Assembly: GCA_965249955.1 (NCBI GenBank)
Contig: OZ252261.1
Span: 3,224,001 to 3,288,000, forward strand
Direction: 5' to 3'
Source: SB11 sp965249955
GTDB lineage: Bacteria; Bacteroidota; Bacteroidia; UBA8524
DNA length: 64,000 bases
Both the position numbers and the translations under genes were made by a program. A model generated the notes under the pieces. It did not search any database. It was not told the origin of the DNA and saw only the letters and a list, made by a program, of their open reading frames with translations. Below are positions 18,692-27,797 of this stretch, piece by piece; the first letter of the stretch is position 1, and each line of letters begins with the position of its first letter.

Positions 18692-18723
18692 AAAAAACAC
18701 CGCAAATGCTGCGGTGTTTTTTT
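18692..18723 (+). terminator. Intrinsic terminator after the large T9SS cargo gene
   Basis: Stem AACACCGCA/TGCGGTGTT with loop AATGC, followed by a T run at 18717-18723, 70 bp after the stop. Confidence 0.88.
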
Positions 18724-18784
18724 ATGTAAAAAAATATAGGCTGTACCTTAGCCATAAGGTTAAGTATCTATACAATATGCTAGG

Positions 18785-18792
18785 TATATTTG
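18785..18792 (+). promoter_or_regulatory. Minus-7 promoter box of ung
   Basis: TATATTTG matches TAnnTTTG and ends 22 nt before the ung start. No minus-33 partner is evident. Confidence 0.4.
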
Positions 18793-18814
18793 ATTTTTTA
18801 GAAATAGCACCACT

Positions 18815-19507
18815 ATGACAAGTACAGATAACAAAGCTATTGAGCTTGAAGAAAGTTGGCTTGATGAATTAACAGAAGAGTTTGCCAAGCCCTATTTTAA
18901 AAACCTAAAAGAGTTTCTTTTACATGAAAAAGCAAACCATACCATTTTCCCACCTAGTAAGCTTATATTCAATGCGCTTAATCTAACGCCCTATAATCAA
19001 GTAAAAGTAGTGTTGCTAGGTCAAGACCCTTATCATGGAGCAGGGCAGGCACACGGGCTTTGTTTTTCAGTACAAAGCGGCATTAAGCAACCGCCATCGT
19101 TAGTAAACATATTTAAAGAAGTACGCGCTGATTTAGATATACCCATGTCTGCAAGCAATGGTAATTTAGAAAGTTGGGCAAAGCAAGGTTTACTGATGCT
19201 TAATGCCACGCTAACGGTTAGGGCTTCACAAGCAGGCTCGCACCAAGGCAAAGGCTGGGAAACCTTTACCGATACTATTATCAGTAAGCTATCAGCTAGC
19301 AAACAAGGTTTAGTGTTTTTGCTTTGGGGTAAATTTGCTCAAAACAAAGCGCAACTAATTGATGGCACAAAACATTTAATATTAAAAGCAGCCCATCCGT
19401 CACCATTTTCAGCCTACAACGGTTTCTTTGGCTGCAAACATTTTTCTAAAACCAACGAGTATTTGGTGCAAAACGGTAAACAACCAATAGACTGGCTAAT
19501 TAGTTAA
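18815..19507 (+). CDS. ung: Uracil-DNA glycosylase
   Basis: A 230-residue family-1 uracil-DNA glycosylase, which removes uracil from DNA as the first step of base-excision repair. The catalytic aspartate is D71 in GQDPYHG, and the second catalytic motif HPSPFSAYNGFFGCKHF carries H194. Length equals the family norm. It is flanked by terminators on both sides and so forms a single-gene unit. Confidence 0.96.
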   Translation: MTSTDNKAIELEESWLDELTEEFAKPYFKNLKEFLLHEKANHTIFPPSKLIFNALNLTPYNQVKVVLLGQDPYHGAGQAHGLCFSVQSGIKQPPSLVNIFKEVRADLDIPMSASNGNLESWAKQGLLMLNATLTVRASQAGSHQGKGWETFTDTIISKLSASKQGLVFLLWGKFAQNKAQLIDGTKHLILKAAHPSPFSAYNGFFGCKHFSKTNEYLVQNGKQPIDWLIS

Positions 19508-19530
19508 GTAGTCTTAAAACTTACTCAACA

Positions 19531-19562
19531 AAAAAGCCCCGTGATACAATCACGGGGCTTTT
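19531..19562. terminator. Bidirectional intrinsic terminator
   Basis: Stem AGCCCCGTGA/TCACGGGGCT with loop TACAA, flanked by an A run and a T run. It can serve both ung (+) and the converging TPR lipoprotein gene (-). Confidence 0.9.
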
Positions 19563-19582
19563 CAATTTATAATATGTTGTTC

Positions 19583-21364
19583 TTATTTAAAAAGAGCTTC
19601 AAATTCAGGCTTGCTTTTAAAGTCGCGGAATTCCATATCGCTTTTAGCGCGGTTTTTCAAATTACCGTCTAATTGGAATGCGCGGGCAAGGTTAGTAGCT
19701 ACACCATCTAATTTACCTTTACGTGCAGATGTTACTGCCATTAGGTAGAAGGTAGAACCATCTTTTTTGTCAGCAGGTATGCAGTCAAAAGTTTTTTGTG
19801 CATTATCAAGTTCACCTTTAAGAAGGTAAGCAAGACCTACGTTATAACGGCAGCTTGATGAACCATAGCTTTCAAGAGCTTTTTCGTATTTACCTGTACG
19901 AGTATATAATAGACCCAAGTTATAATCAGGGTTAACGTTAGAGTTACCTTTTGATTTAGCTGAACGGTATTTCTCTTCAGCATCAGCATATTTAGCTTGC
20001 AATTTGTAAGCTACACCCATGTTGTTAAGAATAAAAGCGTTATTAGCATCTAAACCATCAGCAGTTCTAAGGTTTTTAAGAGCGTCATCAGCTTCACCTA
20101 ATTGTAAGTTTGCTACAGCAAGGTTGTTATAACCTCTCCAGTCGTTGTTATATTTACCTACATAGTAAGAGAATATACGTTTGCGTTCTTTAGCATCATC
20201 GGTTATTTTACCCAATTGTAGTAATTCGCTTTGGCTAAGTTGGTCAAGTGAGCTAGAAGCCGCTTTCAACTCTTCGTTAGTACGCAAACCACCTTTGGCA
20301 GTAAAAACTATTGATGTTTTCCTAAGTTTAGGCAACATGTAGTTTTTCATTTTCTCGTATGATGCAGCGTGTTTAGCTTTTATTTGAGCTTCTTTCTCAT
20401 CATCGCTGATGTTGCTATTCATTATAGAAAGAATACCATCTTTATCTTTAAGGTCAGAAGCTTGAACTAAAGCTTTCCAGCCTTTCCAATCTTCAGTGAA
20501 GTGGTTGGCAGCTTTAAAGTTACTGTCAAACATTTCGTAGCGACCGAATTTTTTTAGGTATTGTTTAAACCATTTAACGGTTGCTTCAGAACGGTCGGCA
20601 GATAATTCTTCGTTACGTTCCATTTCACCATCAGGTGAAGCGAATGAGTTGAAGTTCAAACCTTTAATTTCAAAAGCAGGATCTTTAAGCAATGAAGATA
20701 AAGAAGCGATTTGAGTTTTATTATCTATGCTAGCGTTTTTATCTTTAAAGTTAGGGTTAAAGTTTGCTGAGTTGATAAGGTAGTATACTTCTATACTTTG
20801 TGTTTTATCAACAGGCACGTATTCATCAACTGATAAAAGAACATCATCATCAGCTTTTATCATGCGTGATGTAGTAACAATACCATCAGCAATATCAACC
20901 TCACCTAAATCAATACATTGGTTAAGCTCTTTTTCTTCACCTTCAATCATAAAAGTGTTACGAGCAACCAATTTTGAGTTTTTCATTTTCTCATCGTAGG
21001 CAAACTTATCAGAAATAACAACAGTACCGCCTGTTTTAGAGTTGATAGTGTATTTTTTTGATTTGCCTTTAGCCTTATCACCTTTAATGGTAACTGGCGG
21101 GCGAGAGTTAGCTTCATCACCATACTTTAGTACGGGCTCAATTTTTACTGAAGCCTTTTTGTTGAATTTTTTAGCAGGAACTGTTACCGAAACCTCGTAA
21201 GCCACTGAGTCGCCATGCAATTCAAGAACTTTGGGCGCAGATTCATAGGTAACGTTTTCTTCGTAATTCTTTGCTGCTTTCTTAATGTTGGTACAAGCTG
21301 CAACTGTCAAAAGCGACATGGCAATCGCAGGCACACTAACTGACTTAATGCTGGTTAATTTCAT
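19583..21364 (-). CDS. TPR lipoprotein with OmpA-like middle region
   Basis: A 593-residue protein with a lipoprotein signal peptide (lipobox VAAC, Cys24). Residues about 30-190 are beta-rich. Residues about 195-290 contain an OmpA-like segment (SFASPDGEMERNEELSADRSEATVKWF), in which the Asp-Arg pair of the peptidoglycan-binding helix is kept. TPR repeats fill about 405-560 (NLAVANLQLGEADDALKNL, MGVAYKLQAKYADAEEKY). It is probably a periplasmic lipoprotein that scaffolds envelope complexes while contacting peptidoglycan. Proteins of this architecture are common in Bacteroidetes, and I cannot give a gene name. It stands alone with its own terminator. Confidence 0.8.
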   Translation of the reverse strand: MKLTSIKSVSVPAIAMSLLTVAACTNIKKAAKNYEENVTYESAPKVLELHGDSVAYEVSVTVPAKKFNKKASVKIEPVLKYGDEANSRPPVTIKGDKAKGKSKKYTINSKTGGTVVISDKFAYDEKMKNSKLVARNTFMIEGEEKELNQCIDLGEVDIADGIVTTSRMIKADDDVLLSVDEYVPVDKTQSIEVYYLINSANFNPNFKDKNASIDNKTQIASLSSLLKDPAFEIKGLNFNSFASPDGEMERNEELSADRSEATVKWFKQYLKKFGRYEMFDSNFKAANHFTEDWKGWKALVQASDLKDKDGILSIMNSNISDDEKEAQIKAKHAASYEKMKNYMLPKLRKTSIVFTAKGGLRTNEELKAASSSLDQLSQSELLQLGKITDDAKERKRIFSYYVGKYNNDWRGYNNLAVANLQLGEADDALKNLRTADGLDANNAFILNNMGVAYKLQAKYADAEEKYRSAKSKGNSNVNPDYNLGLLYTRTGKYEKALESYGSSSCRYNVGLAYLLKGELDNAQKTFDCIPADKKDGSTFYLMAVTSARKGKLDGVATNLARAFQLDGNLKNRAKSDMEFRDFKSKPEFEALFK

Positions 21365-21407
21365 AAGTTTCGTAACGCTATTTACGTTGTGTAAATTTCT
21401 AATCCCT

Positions 21408-21415
21408 GCAAATGT
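21408..21415 (-). promoter_or_regulatory. Minus-7 promoter box of the TPR lipoprotein gene
   Basis: TACATTTG on the minus strand matches TAnnTTTG and ends 43 nt before the start at 21364. Confidence 0.4.
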
Positions 21416-21563
21416 ATATAATTTCTGTTTAATAGCCTCTAAATTTTTTGACTTATCTTGTAAACTCTTTATTAAGTTTATACAATCAGGGCTTTTTGTG
21501 AGGCTTTCAGGTTTTTAAGAATGGTTATTTTCTTTTAGAAAAAAAACTTATTATTGCTACTAT

Positions 21564-22244
21564 ATGGGAGAAAATGTAGTTAGCATTCAAAATACTAATA
21601 TCTTTCAACACAATGATAACATGGTGTTACACGAATTAAATTTGGATGTAGCACAAGGTGATTTTGTTTATTTAATTGGTAAAACAGGAAGCGGAAAATC
21701 AAGCCTGTTAAAAACTCTTTATGGTGATTTGCCCTTGAAAGAAGGAAATATTACTGTTGCAGGGGTTGACTTGGCTACAAGTAATCGTAAAGCTATTGCA
21801 CAACTTCGTCGTAAATTAGGAATTATCTTTCAGGATTTTCAATTATTAACCGATAGGACTGTTTTTGATAACCTTGATTTTATTTTGCGCAGCACAGGTT
21901 GGAAAAATATAACTGATAGGAAAGAACGAATAAGCAATGTTTTGCAACATGTTGGTTTGGCTAACAAGGAGCATAAAATGCCTCATGAATTATCGGGAGG
22001 AGAACAACAGCGCGTTGTTATAGCTCGTGCATTATTAAACAATCCTGAGTTGATTATTGCTGATGAACCAACCGGTAATCTTGACCCTGAGGTGGCTGAT
22101 GATATAATGCAAATGTTGATGAAAATTAACAAAGAAGGCACAGCCATAGTAATGGCTACACACGATTATAGGCTAATAAACAAGTTTTATGGCAAAGTAT
22201 ACCGCTGCGAAGGCGGCAGGGTGTATGCTTCTACGGTAGAGTAA
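21564..22244 (+). CDS. ftsE: FtsE-like ABC transporter ATPase
   Basis: A 226-residue ABC ATPase of the FtsE/LolD/MacB size class. It has Walker A GKTGSGKS (39-46), the Q-loop (Q90), signature LSGGEQ (143-148), Walker B LIIADE (163-168) and the H-loop in ATHDYR. The sequence is closest to FtsE, which with the membrane protein FtsX controls cell-wall hydrolases at division. No ftsX is adjacent, which is usual in Bacteroidetes. A LolD-type ATPase is the alternative. Its end overlaps the converging glycosyltransferase gene by 14 nt. Confidence 0.85.
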   Translation: MGENVVSIQNTNIFQHNDNMVLHELNLDVAQGDFVYLIGKTGSGKSSLLKTLYGDLPLKEGNITVAGVDLATSNRKAIAQLRRKLGIIFQDFQLLTDRTVFDNLDFILRSTGWKNITDRKERISNVLQHVGLANKEHKMPHELSGGEQQRVVIARALLNNPELIIADEPTGNLDPEVADDIMQMLMKINKEGTAIVMATHDYRLINKFYGKVYRCEGGRVYASTVE

Positions 22245-23373
22245 ACTCTTCTTCAAATACTTCTGTAAGTAGTTTAATATTTTCTTTATTAGAAAACCGG
22301 CTCATTAAAACCTGCTCACGGGCAACTATATCCTCTTCGCTAAATTCTTTGTCCCAAATCTGTTGAATATTTTTTATAAAATCAGCAGGCTTATTGGCTA
22401 TTACACAAAGTTTTTCAAGCCCTGTGTTTTTAACCATCTTATCATTAACTAAGCAATGGCGACCAATAAAAAGGCTATTTATTAGTTTTAATTTGATGCC
22501 TGTGCTTTGAAAAGTGGGTAACACATTTATATGTGCATTTTTTATAAGCGAAAGTATTTGGCTTGATTTTGCTTTGTCGTTTAGTGTAATGTTGGGGTGG
22601 TTTTCAATTTCGCGTTTAAGGTTTAGCGAAGCATTGTTTCCTGCTATTACTGCCGGATAATCAATTTTAGAGAAAACATTTTTTATTAAAAACATTGCTG
22701 CCTCTTCGTTTTCACCAACACCAAGGTTACCGTGATATAAAAGGTATTTACCTTTGCCTGCCTGTATGCTTACCTCGTTATTGGGGTGAAAGGCGGGTAG
22801 GTAAATAGCGTTTTTATAGTGCTTTTTAAAATACTTTAAATCGTTGGGAGATATGGCGGCTACTACGTTGGCATGTTTCAGATTATTTTCAAATTTTTTT
22901 AGTCGTTCACTTTCAAGCCTAAAAAAATATTTTTTAAAGAAACTATCCTCTACCAACTCAAGGTTTTTATAATAATCGTGCTCAATATTGTGCGTACGCA
23001 CAATTTTTAATCGGTCTTTTAATGTTTCATGATTAAGGTAATAACAGCAGTGCAGCCCTTCAAACAAAATAGGGAAATCATTTTTGTTCAAATTCTCAAT
23101 CATGGCCGTTGAGTTTCGGGTGGCCACTATATAAGGTAGTTTACCGTAAAAGGGATTGCGAAACGTTCGGCGTGGATAGTAAGTAACTGTTTTACACAGT
23201 TTTTTAAGTTCAGGGGCACTACTACGACCATACTGGTAACAGTGTAGGTGTATATTTATGCCCTCTTGTTGCAGAGCTTGAAGTTTGTAATAGATGTCTA
23301 CCACACCACCATAATTAGGGGGGCTTGGAACATCAAAGGCAATTACATTCAGTTCTTTACCTAACATTCGCAT
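22231..23373 (-). CDS. Glycosyltransferase, GT-B fold
   Basis: A 380-residue protein of two Rossmann-like halves. The N-terminal part has a PPNYGGVVDIYYKLQAL element, which places a glycine-rich loop near the start as in GT-B enzymes; the C-terminal half has ILSLIKNAHINVLPTFQSTGIKLKLINSL, the usual nucleotide-sugar contact region. The donor and acceptor are unknown. It overlaps the upstream glycosyltransferase by 17 nt, so the two are probably made together and act in the same polysaccharide or glycolipid pathway. Confidence 0.8.
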   Translation of the reverse strand: MRMLGKELNVIAFDVPSPPNYGGVVDIYYKLQALQQEGINIHLHCYQYGRSSAPELKKLCKTVTYYPRRTFRNPFYGKLPYIVATRNSTAMIENLNKNDFPILFEGLHCCYYLNHETLKDRLKIVRTHNIEHDYYKNLELVEDSFFKKYFFRLESERLKKFENNLKHANVVAAISPNDLKYFKKHYKNAIYLPAFHPNNEVSIQAGKGKYLLYHGNLGVGENEEAAMFLIKNVFSKIDYPAVIAGNNASLNLKREIENHPNITLNDKAKSSQILSLIKNAHINVLPTFQSTGIKLKLINSLFIGRHCLVNDKMVKNTGLEKLCVIANKPADFIKNIQQIWDKEFSEEDIVAREQVLMSRFSNKENIKLLTEVFEEEFTLP

Positions 23374-24460
23374 AAAATCCGACCAGTTTTTTACTTTCCT
23401 TTTCCCAATTCAACACTAAACGTGCTTTTAGACAATTGCTTGCCATTGTGTTATAAAGACTTTTATTTTCAGCTAAAAGTTTTACTTGTTGCGCTACTGA
23501 TTGCGGATTGGCATCAGCAAACGCCATCACATTAAACTGCTCGTTCATTCTTTTGTACTCAGGAAAATTATTGGCTACGGTAGGTAAAAGTGCTTGAATA
23601 TGGTCGAAAAATTTATTGTTGAGTGAGTAATAATAACTTAGGCCGGCGTTCTCTGAAACATTAAGACCAAGATATGCTTTTGCAGTTGTAAAATGCAAAT
23701 TTTCGGGTTCAATTTTTCCGAAAAACTTTACCTGCTTCTCCACATTTTTTTCTTTTGCCCGTTGCCGCAAGGCTTTGCTTAAATCACCTTCTCCCACCAA
23801 CCACAATTCAAAATCGGGTAGTAATGGCATCATATCAATATAATGCTCAATTCCTCGTGCTTTGTTTAATGCACCTTGATATAATAATGTATTGGGTTGC
23901 CTTTCTTCGCTAGGTATTGGTTTGGTTATTGGCGCATTGGTAATGGTAGCAAATGGAACTCCGTATTTTTTGGTAAATAACTCGGCCAGCATAGGCCCTA
24001 CCGTATAGCAATACTTTAGCTTGGGTATATAGGTATTAGCTATCCATTCCCACATTTTTTTCACTTTTGGGCGAGAAACCACTTCGGGCACTTCGGTAAA
24101 ATACTCATGGGCATCGTATACAATGGGTTTCCCTTTTAGTTTACCCACACGGTAGCAGGGGATAAGTGTATCTAAATCAACAGCACTTATGATATCAAAT
24201 TTTGTGAAAAGAAGAAAGAAAAGCAGGCGTAGGTTGTATTCGGCATAAAACAATTTGCCTTTGGTGAAAAAACAAGAAAGGCGGGTTTGCTTATACCCTT
24301 GTGTTTTTAACGGCTTTGAGTTGGGTAATTTGCGGCCAATTAACTGAACGGTATAACCTTCTTGCGCCAGCGTGCTGCAAATGCGTTGCATACGTTGGTC
24401 GTATGTCAAATCATTGGTAACCGTAAATACTATTTTTCTTTTTTGCTCAGGCTTAGCCAT
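23357..24460 (-). CDS. Glycosyltransferase, GT4-like
   Basis: A 367-residue GT-B glycosyltransferase. The N-terminus (KRKIVFTVTNDLTYDQRMQRI) and the C-terminal donor site region (LVGEGDLSKALRQRA, LGLNVSENAGLSYYYSLNNKFFDHI) are typical of group-1 enzymes, with the acidic EN(A)G element in place of the usual EGFG. It overlaps recQ upstream by 31 nt and the next glycosyltransferase downstream by 17 nt. Functional linkage with RecQ is not expected; the overlaps suggest only a compact operon. Confidence 0.85.
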   Translation of the reverse strand: MAKPEQKRKIVFTVTNDLTYDQRMQRICSTLAQEGYTVQLIGRKLPNSKPLKTQGYKQTRLSCFFTKGKLFYAEYNLRLLFFLLFTKFDIISAVDLDTLIPCYRVGKLKGKPIVYDAHEYFTEVPEVVSRPKVKKMWEWIANTYIPKLKYCYTVGPMLAELFTKKYGVPFATITNAPITKPIPSEERQPNTLLYQGALNKARGIEHYIDMMPLLPDFELWLVGEGDLSKALRQRAKEKNVEKQVKFFGKIEPENLHFTTAKAYLGLNVSENAGLSYYYSLNNKFFDHIQALLPTVANNFPEYKRMNEQFNVMAFADANPQSVAQQVKLLAENKSLYNTMASNCLKARLVLNWEKESKKLVGFYANVR

Positions 24461-26337
24461 CCGTCTTTTACTATCAATTCTCCGCTCTCTACCATTTTGC
24501 GTATAGCATCACTTAGCTTTGTTTGATGCTGTACACCCATTGTTTGAGCTATTGCTTGCAGGCTTTGTGAGCCTTTTGCCAACGCATTTTCAATATTAGT
24601 ACGATATTCTTCAAATTCGGCTACATGGGTAATTTTTTTACGTGTTTCTATACAAACATCGCATTTGCCACAGTGGGCAGAATCTTTTTCGCCAAAATAA
24701 GTTAACAGTATTTTTTGGCGACAAACGGTGGTTTGTGAGGCATAATTTAATGCAGCTTGTAGTTTTTCTTTTAGTAAACTATTTCTGTGGGCAATGGCTT
24801 TGCCATCAATGTGTTCAGTACCTCTAGGGAAAAGAAAGGTAAGTTGTGGTAACTCTTTTGGAGGGTGGTAATCTATAATCTCGTTTTGGTGCAAACGATT
24901 CAGTCCTTTCAGCACTTCGGATATACCTAATTGCGATCGACGGGCAAGTTCGGTTTCGTTAATAGGGATATAATTTTCAAATGCACCACCGTATGAGCGG
25001 AGTATTGTTTTTACAAACTCTGTCATCACAGGGTATTTTATCTGGTACTCGTACAAGGTGTAATTATTTACCTTGAATTTTATTTTTGAGGGAATGTATA
25101 TATTCTCCGTCAATGCAATTACCCCTTGATTTTCTAACACTTTTAGGGCTGAGTACACAGGCACTGGATGTGCATTATACCGTTGGCAAAACTGTTGTAT
25201 ATCAAAATCAAAACTTATGCCGTTGCCGGTGCCGTGTGCTACATTATAATAATTGTGCAGCCAATCCATAGTTTTGCGTGCAGTAGGTGCATCTATACGT
25301 TGGTGTTCAAACTTTTCAAGGGCTTCAATACTATCGGCCTCGTTATGAAAAAGCACACAATAGGCTTTTTGCCCATCGCGCCCCACACGTCCCGATTCTT
25401 GAAAGTAGTTTTCTATAGTATCGGGCATATCTATGTGTACTACCAAGCGTACATCGGGTTTGTCTATACCCATACCAAAGGCGTTGGTGGCTACAATAAT
25501 ATTTAGTTTGCCTGCTGTCCAGTCTTTTTGGCGTTTATCCCGCTCAATATGGTTTAATCCTGCATGGTAATAGGTAGCCGAAACACCATTTTTTTGTAGG
25601 AATGCGGCTATTTTTTGGGTTTGGTATCTGCTGCGAACGTATACTATGCCACTACCTTGTGTTTTTTGTATAATGTTTAGCAGTCGTTGGGTTTTGTTTT
25701 CCTCGTCAAGAACTAAATAATGTAGGTTCTCTCTGCTATATCCACTTTGAAATACATTAGGTGCTGAAAATAATAGTTGGCTTTGTATATCATCAACCAC
25801 ATCTGGGGTGGCGGTGGCGGTAACTGCTATAACGGGTACATGAGGAAATATACTGCGTAGTTGTTTTATTTCTAAATAATCAGGTCTAAAATCATAACCC
25901 CATTGCGATATGCAATGTGCCTCGTCAACAGCTATCAGTTTCACAGGCATTTGCTCTACACGAGCAGTAAACAAATCGGTTTGCAGTCTTTCGGGAGAGA
26001 TGTACAAAAAGCGGTATTTGCCATAAATACAATTATCCAACTCAATATCAATCTCTCTAAAGGGCATACCCGAGTAGATGGCTACGGCTGAAATATCGCG
26101 CTGACGCAGGTTTTCTACTTGATCTTTCATCAAGGCTACTAGGGGAGAAACTATAACGGTAAGTCCGCCTAACACCAAACCGGGTACCTGAAAACAGATG
26201 GATTTACCTCCGCCGGTGGGTAGCAATGCCAATGTATCTTTGCCTTGTACTACAGATTGAATAATATCCTCTTGCAAAGGACGATAACTATCGTACCCCC
26301 AATAGTCTTTAAGTATTTTATGTATATCGGTGTTCAG
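24430..26337 (-). CDS. recQ: ATP-dependent DNA helicase RecQ
   Basis: A 3'-5' superfamily-2 helicase for recombination and repair. Visible are the LLPTGGGKS Walker A, the DEAH box (AVDEAHCISQWGYDFRPD), motif VI (QESGRVGRDGQ) and the RQC zinc cysteines (CGKCDVC). The C-terminus is a helix-turn-helix-like segment, not an HRDC domain. The first ATG, GTG or TTG in frame (TTG at 26277) would cut off the conserved KDYWGYDSYRPLQED segment. The frame stays open upstream to 26364 but holds none of those start codons. I therefore place the start at a CTG at 26337; 26346 (CTG) is the alternative. See the findings list. It heads an operon with two glycosyltransferases. Confidence 0.9.
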   Translation of the reverse strand: MNTDIHKILKDYWGYDSYRPLQEDIIQSVVQGKDTLALLPTGGGKSICFQVPGLVLGGLTVIVSPLVALMKDQVENLRQRDISAVAIYSGMPFREIDIELDNCIYGKYRFLYISPERLQTDLFTARVEQMPVKLIAVDEAHCISQWGYDFRPDYLEIKQLRSIFPHVPVIAVTATATPDVVDDIQSQLLFSAPNVFQSGYSRENLHYLVLDEENKTQRLLNIIQKTQGSGIVYVRSRYQTQKIAAFLQKNGVSATYYHAGLNHIERDKRQKDWTAGKLNIIVATNAFGMGIDKPDVRLVVHIDMPDTIENYFQESGRVGRDGQKAYCVLFHNEADSIEALEKFEHQRIDAPTARKTMDWLHNYYNVAHGTGNGISFDFDIQQFCQRYNAHPVPVYSALKVLENQGVIALTENIYIPSKIKFKVNNYTLYEYQIKYPVMTEFVKTILRSYGGAFENYIPINETELARRSQLGISEVLKGLNRLHQNEIIDYHPPKELPQLTFLFPRGTEHIDGKAIAHRNSLLKEKLQAALNYASQTTVCRQKILLTYFGEKDSAHCGKCDVCIETRKKITHVAEFEEYRTNIENALAKGSQSLQAIAQTMGVQHQTKLSDAIRKMVESGELIVKDGWLSLSKKEK

Positions 26338-26359
26338 CGGTTGCAGTATTGGATATGGG

Positions 26360-26389
26360 CAAATTTACAGGGTGCAAGCAAGAAAACAA
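26360..26389 (-). promoter_or_regulatory. Promoter of the recQ operon
   Basis: On the minus strand, TTG, a 19-nt spacer and TAAATTTG (26360-26367) match the Bacteroidetes minus-33 and minus-7 elements. Transcription would start near 26353-26355, leaving only codons downstream of that as recQ starts. Confidence 0.6.
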
Positions 26390-26692
26390 CTTGTAATTTT
26401 AGAATAGCCTATCAGATAAAAATTTTTCACGCAAAGAGTTGAAGTCGCAAAGTTGGTAAGCTAGATTATGTGCAAGTATGGGCATCTTTAAGTTATAGGA
26501 GTATAATTGATTAAGTCGCTATGTCTGCAAGCAAACAATAAATACAATGAGGAGTTAAAAGTAAGCCTCTGTTTATATTATAATTTAGATTGCTGTATGG
26601 TATGAATAGAATAGGCATTTATGCCTATTGTTTGTTTACAAGCGGATGCTCGATTATTGGAGGCACGAGCGGGACGCTCGAGCCAGCGGGGA
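26390..26692. other. Intergenic region with hairpins and a REP-like repeat
   Basis: No gene is seen between recQ and the ATP-grasp gene. The part nearest the ATP-grasp gene carries a GGTATGAATAG motif, an 8-bp stem hairpin and a REP-like pair of hairpins, listed separately. The rest is AT-rich and featureless. Confidence 0.6.
26599..26629. repeat. GGTATGAATAG motif plus hairpin
   Basis: GGTATGAATAG (26599-26609) is followed at once by the hairpin AATAGGCA-TTTA-TGCCTATT (26610-26629). The same motif followed by another hairpin occurs at 32354-32381, so this is probably a dispersed intergenic element. Confidence 0.5.
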
Positions 26693-26693
26693 T
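26640..26693. repeat. REP-like palindromic repeat, copy 1
   Basis: Hairpin GGCACGAGC-GGGAC-GCTCGAGCC with one internal mismatch, preceded by AGCGGATGCT and ATTATT. It aligns over about 50 bp with 60141-60193. It lies directly after the stop of the ATP-grasp gene. Confidence 0.6.
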
Positions 26694-27724
26694 TAATGGA
26701 AAACTTCTACCCAGTGGCGAGTAAAGGCCGTTCCCCATTTTATATCCATAGTTTCAGGGGTAATGGTTTCTCCCAATTCTATTTGTAGGGCAAGCAGTGG
26801 CATATTAATACCTGCACCCAATAGGGCAACGGTGGTGCCTTGCACACGGGGGTTTATTTCTAATATCTTAAATGTACCGTCTTCAGCACGTTTCACTTGT
26901 ACACCCACAGGGCCATGCAGCTTGCAAGCATCAACAATTTGGTGGCAGTAGGTTATAATTTCGGTATTTTTCTCAACTATACCTGCTACTGATATGCCTT
27001 GCAGCATTTTTTTTCGCAAGCGTGGTATAGCCAGTAAGCATTTACCGTCTTGTGCCAAACAATCAATAGTATATTCTTCGCCGGGCAAATATTCACTAAC
27101 CAAAAGGGGAGGGAACACTTGTTTGCTTAGTATACTTTCGGCTTTCTCAAGGGTTATATATTCAGATGTCGGTTTGTAATTAAATAGTAAATCAAACTCG
27201 TCTTTAGTTTCGTCAATAATTCTAAAACCTCGGCTACCGTTTGATACACAGGGTTTAAAACATACCGTTTTGTTGGGGTAGCCCAATTGATGTACAGCAT
27301 CGTGCAATTCTTGTACGGTGCGCACTATTATATATTGTGGGGTAAGTATACCGCAATTGTGCAATAGTTGGTATAGTTTGCCCTTGTCGTTGGCAATATT
27401 CAGTTGCTCGTAGTCTGATACTACTACCTTTATGCCTTTTTGAGCAAAGCTCTTTTTATGTTCACTAAAAGGAAAAAGCTCGCGGGTAACTAAAGGAAGT
27501 ATCACCTGTATTTGGTGTTTCTGGCATAGGGCTTCTATGGCTGGTATAAAGTTTGGGTTGGTGGCTTTGGGTATTACTTCAAATGTGGGGTTTAGGTATC
27601 GTCCCACAGCATCCGGGTTTGCATCAGCCACTACAATTTCTACATCAGGGTGTTGTTGCAGGCATTTTAATATTCCTGCTGCCCCAGGCGCGCCGCCCCC
27701 CGTCATCAATACCCTTAGTTTCAT
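26693..27724 (-). CDS. ATP-grasp enzyme, carbamoyl-phosphate synthase-like
   Basis: A 343-residue single-unit ATP-grasp protein. The N-terminal Rossmann-like pre-domain carries MTGGGAPGAAGILKCL; the ATP-grasp core shows the phosphate-binding KPCVSNGSRGF loop and the metal-binding EINPRVQGT motif. Such proteins ligate a carboxylate to an amine or thiol through an acyl phosphate. The nearest families are CarB-like and PylC-like enzymes of unknown substrate. It is not the pyrimidine CarB subunit, which is about three times longer. It has its own promoter box just after the serA terminator, so it is transcribed separately from serC-serA. Confidence 0.82.
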   Translation of the reverse strand: MKLRVLMTGGGAPGAAGILKCLQQHPDVEIVVADANPDAVGRYLNPTFEVIPKATNPNFIPAIEALCQKHQIQVILPLVTRELFPFSEHKKSFAQKGIKVVVSDYEQLNIANDKGKLYQLLHNCGILTPQYIIVRTVQELHDAVHQLGYPNKTVCFKPCVSNGSRGFRIIDETKDEFDLLFNYKPTSEYITLEKAESILSKQVFPPLLVSEYLPGEEYTIDCLAQDGKCLLAIPRLRKKMLQGISVAGIVEKNTEIITYCHQIVDACKLHGPVGVQVKRAEDGTFKILEINPRVQGTTVALLGAGINMPLLALQIELGETITPETMDIKWGTAFTRHWVEVFH

Positions 27725-27732
27725 AAGTAATT

Positions 27733-27740
27733 CAAAATTA
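27733..27740 (-). promoter_or_regulatory. Minus-7 promoter box of the ATP-grasp gene
   Basis: TAATTTTG on the minus strand matches TAnnTTTG and ends 8 nt before the ATG at 27724. Confidence 0.45.
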
Positions 27741-27742
27741 AT

Positions 27743-27774
27743 AAAAAAAGTCGGGGTGATATACCCCGACTTTT
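27743..27774 (-). terminator. Intrinsic terminator after serA
   Basis: A 12-bp stem (AAAAGTCGGGGT with ACCCCGACTTTT) around loop GATAT. In the minus-strand transcript it is followed by a U run from the A run at 27743-27749. Confidence 0.88.
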
Positions 27775-27797
27775 ATATGTTGTTTGTTTTGTGTGAA

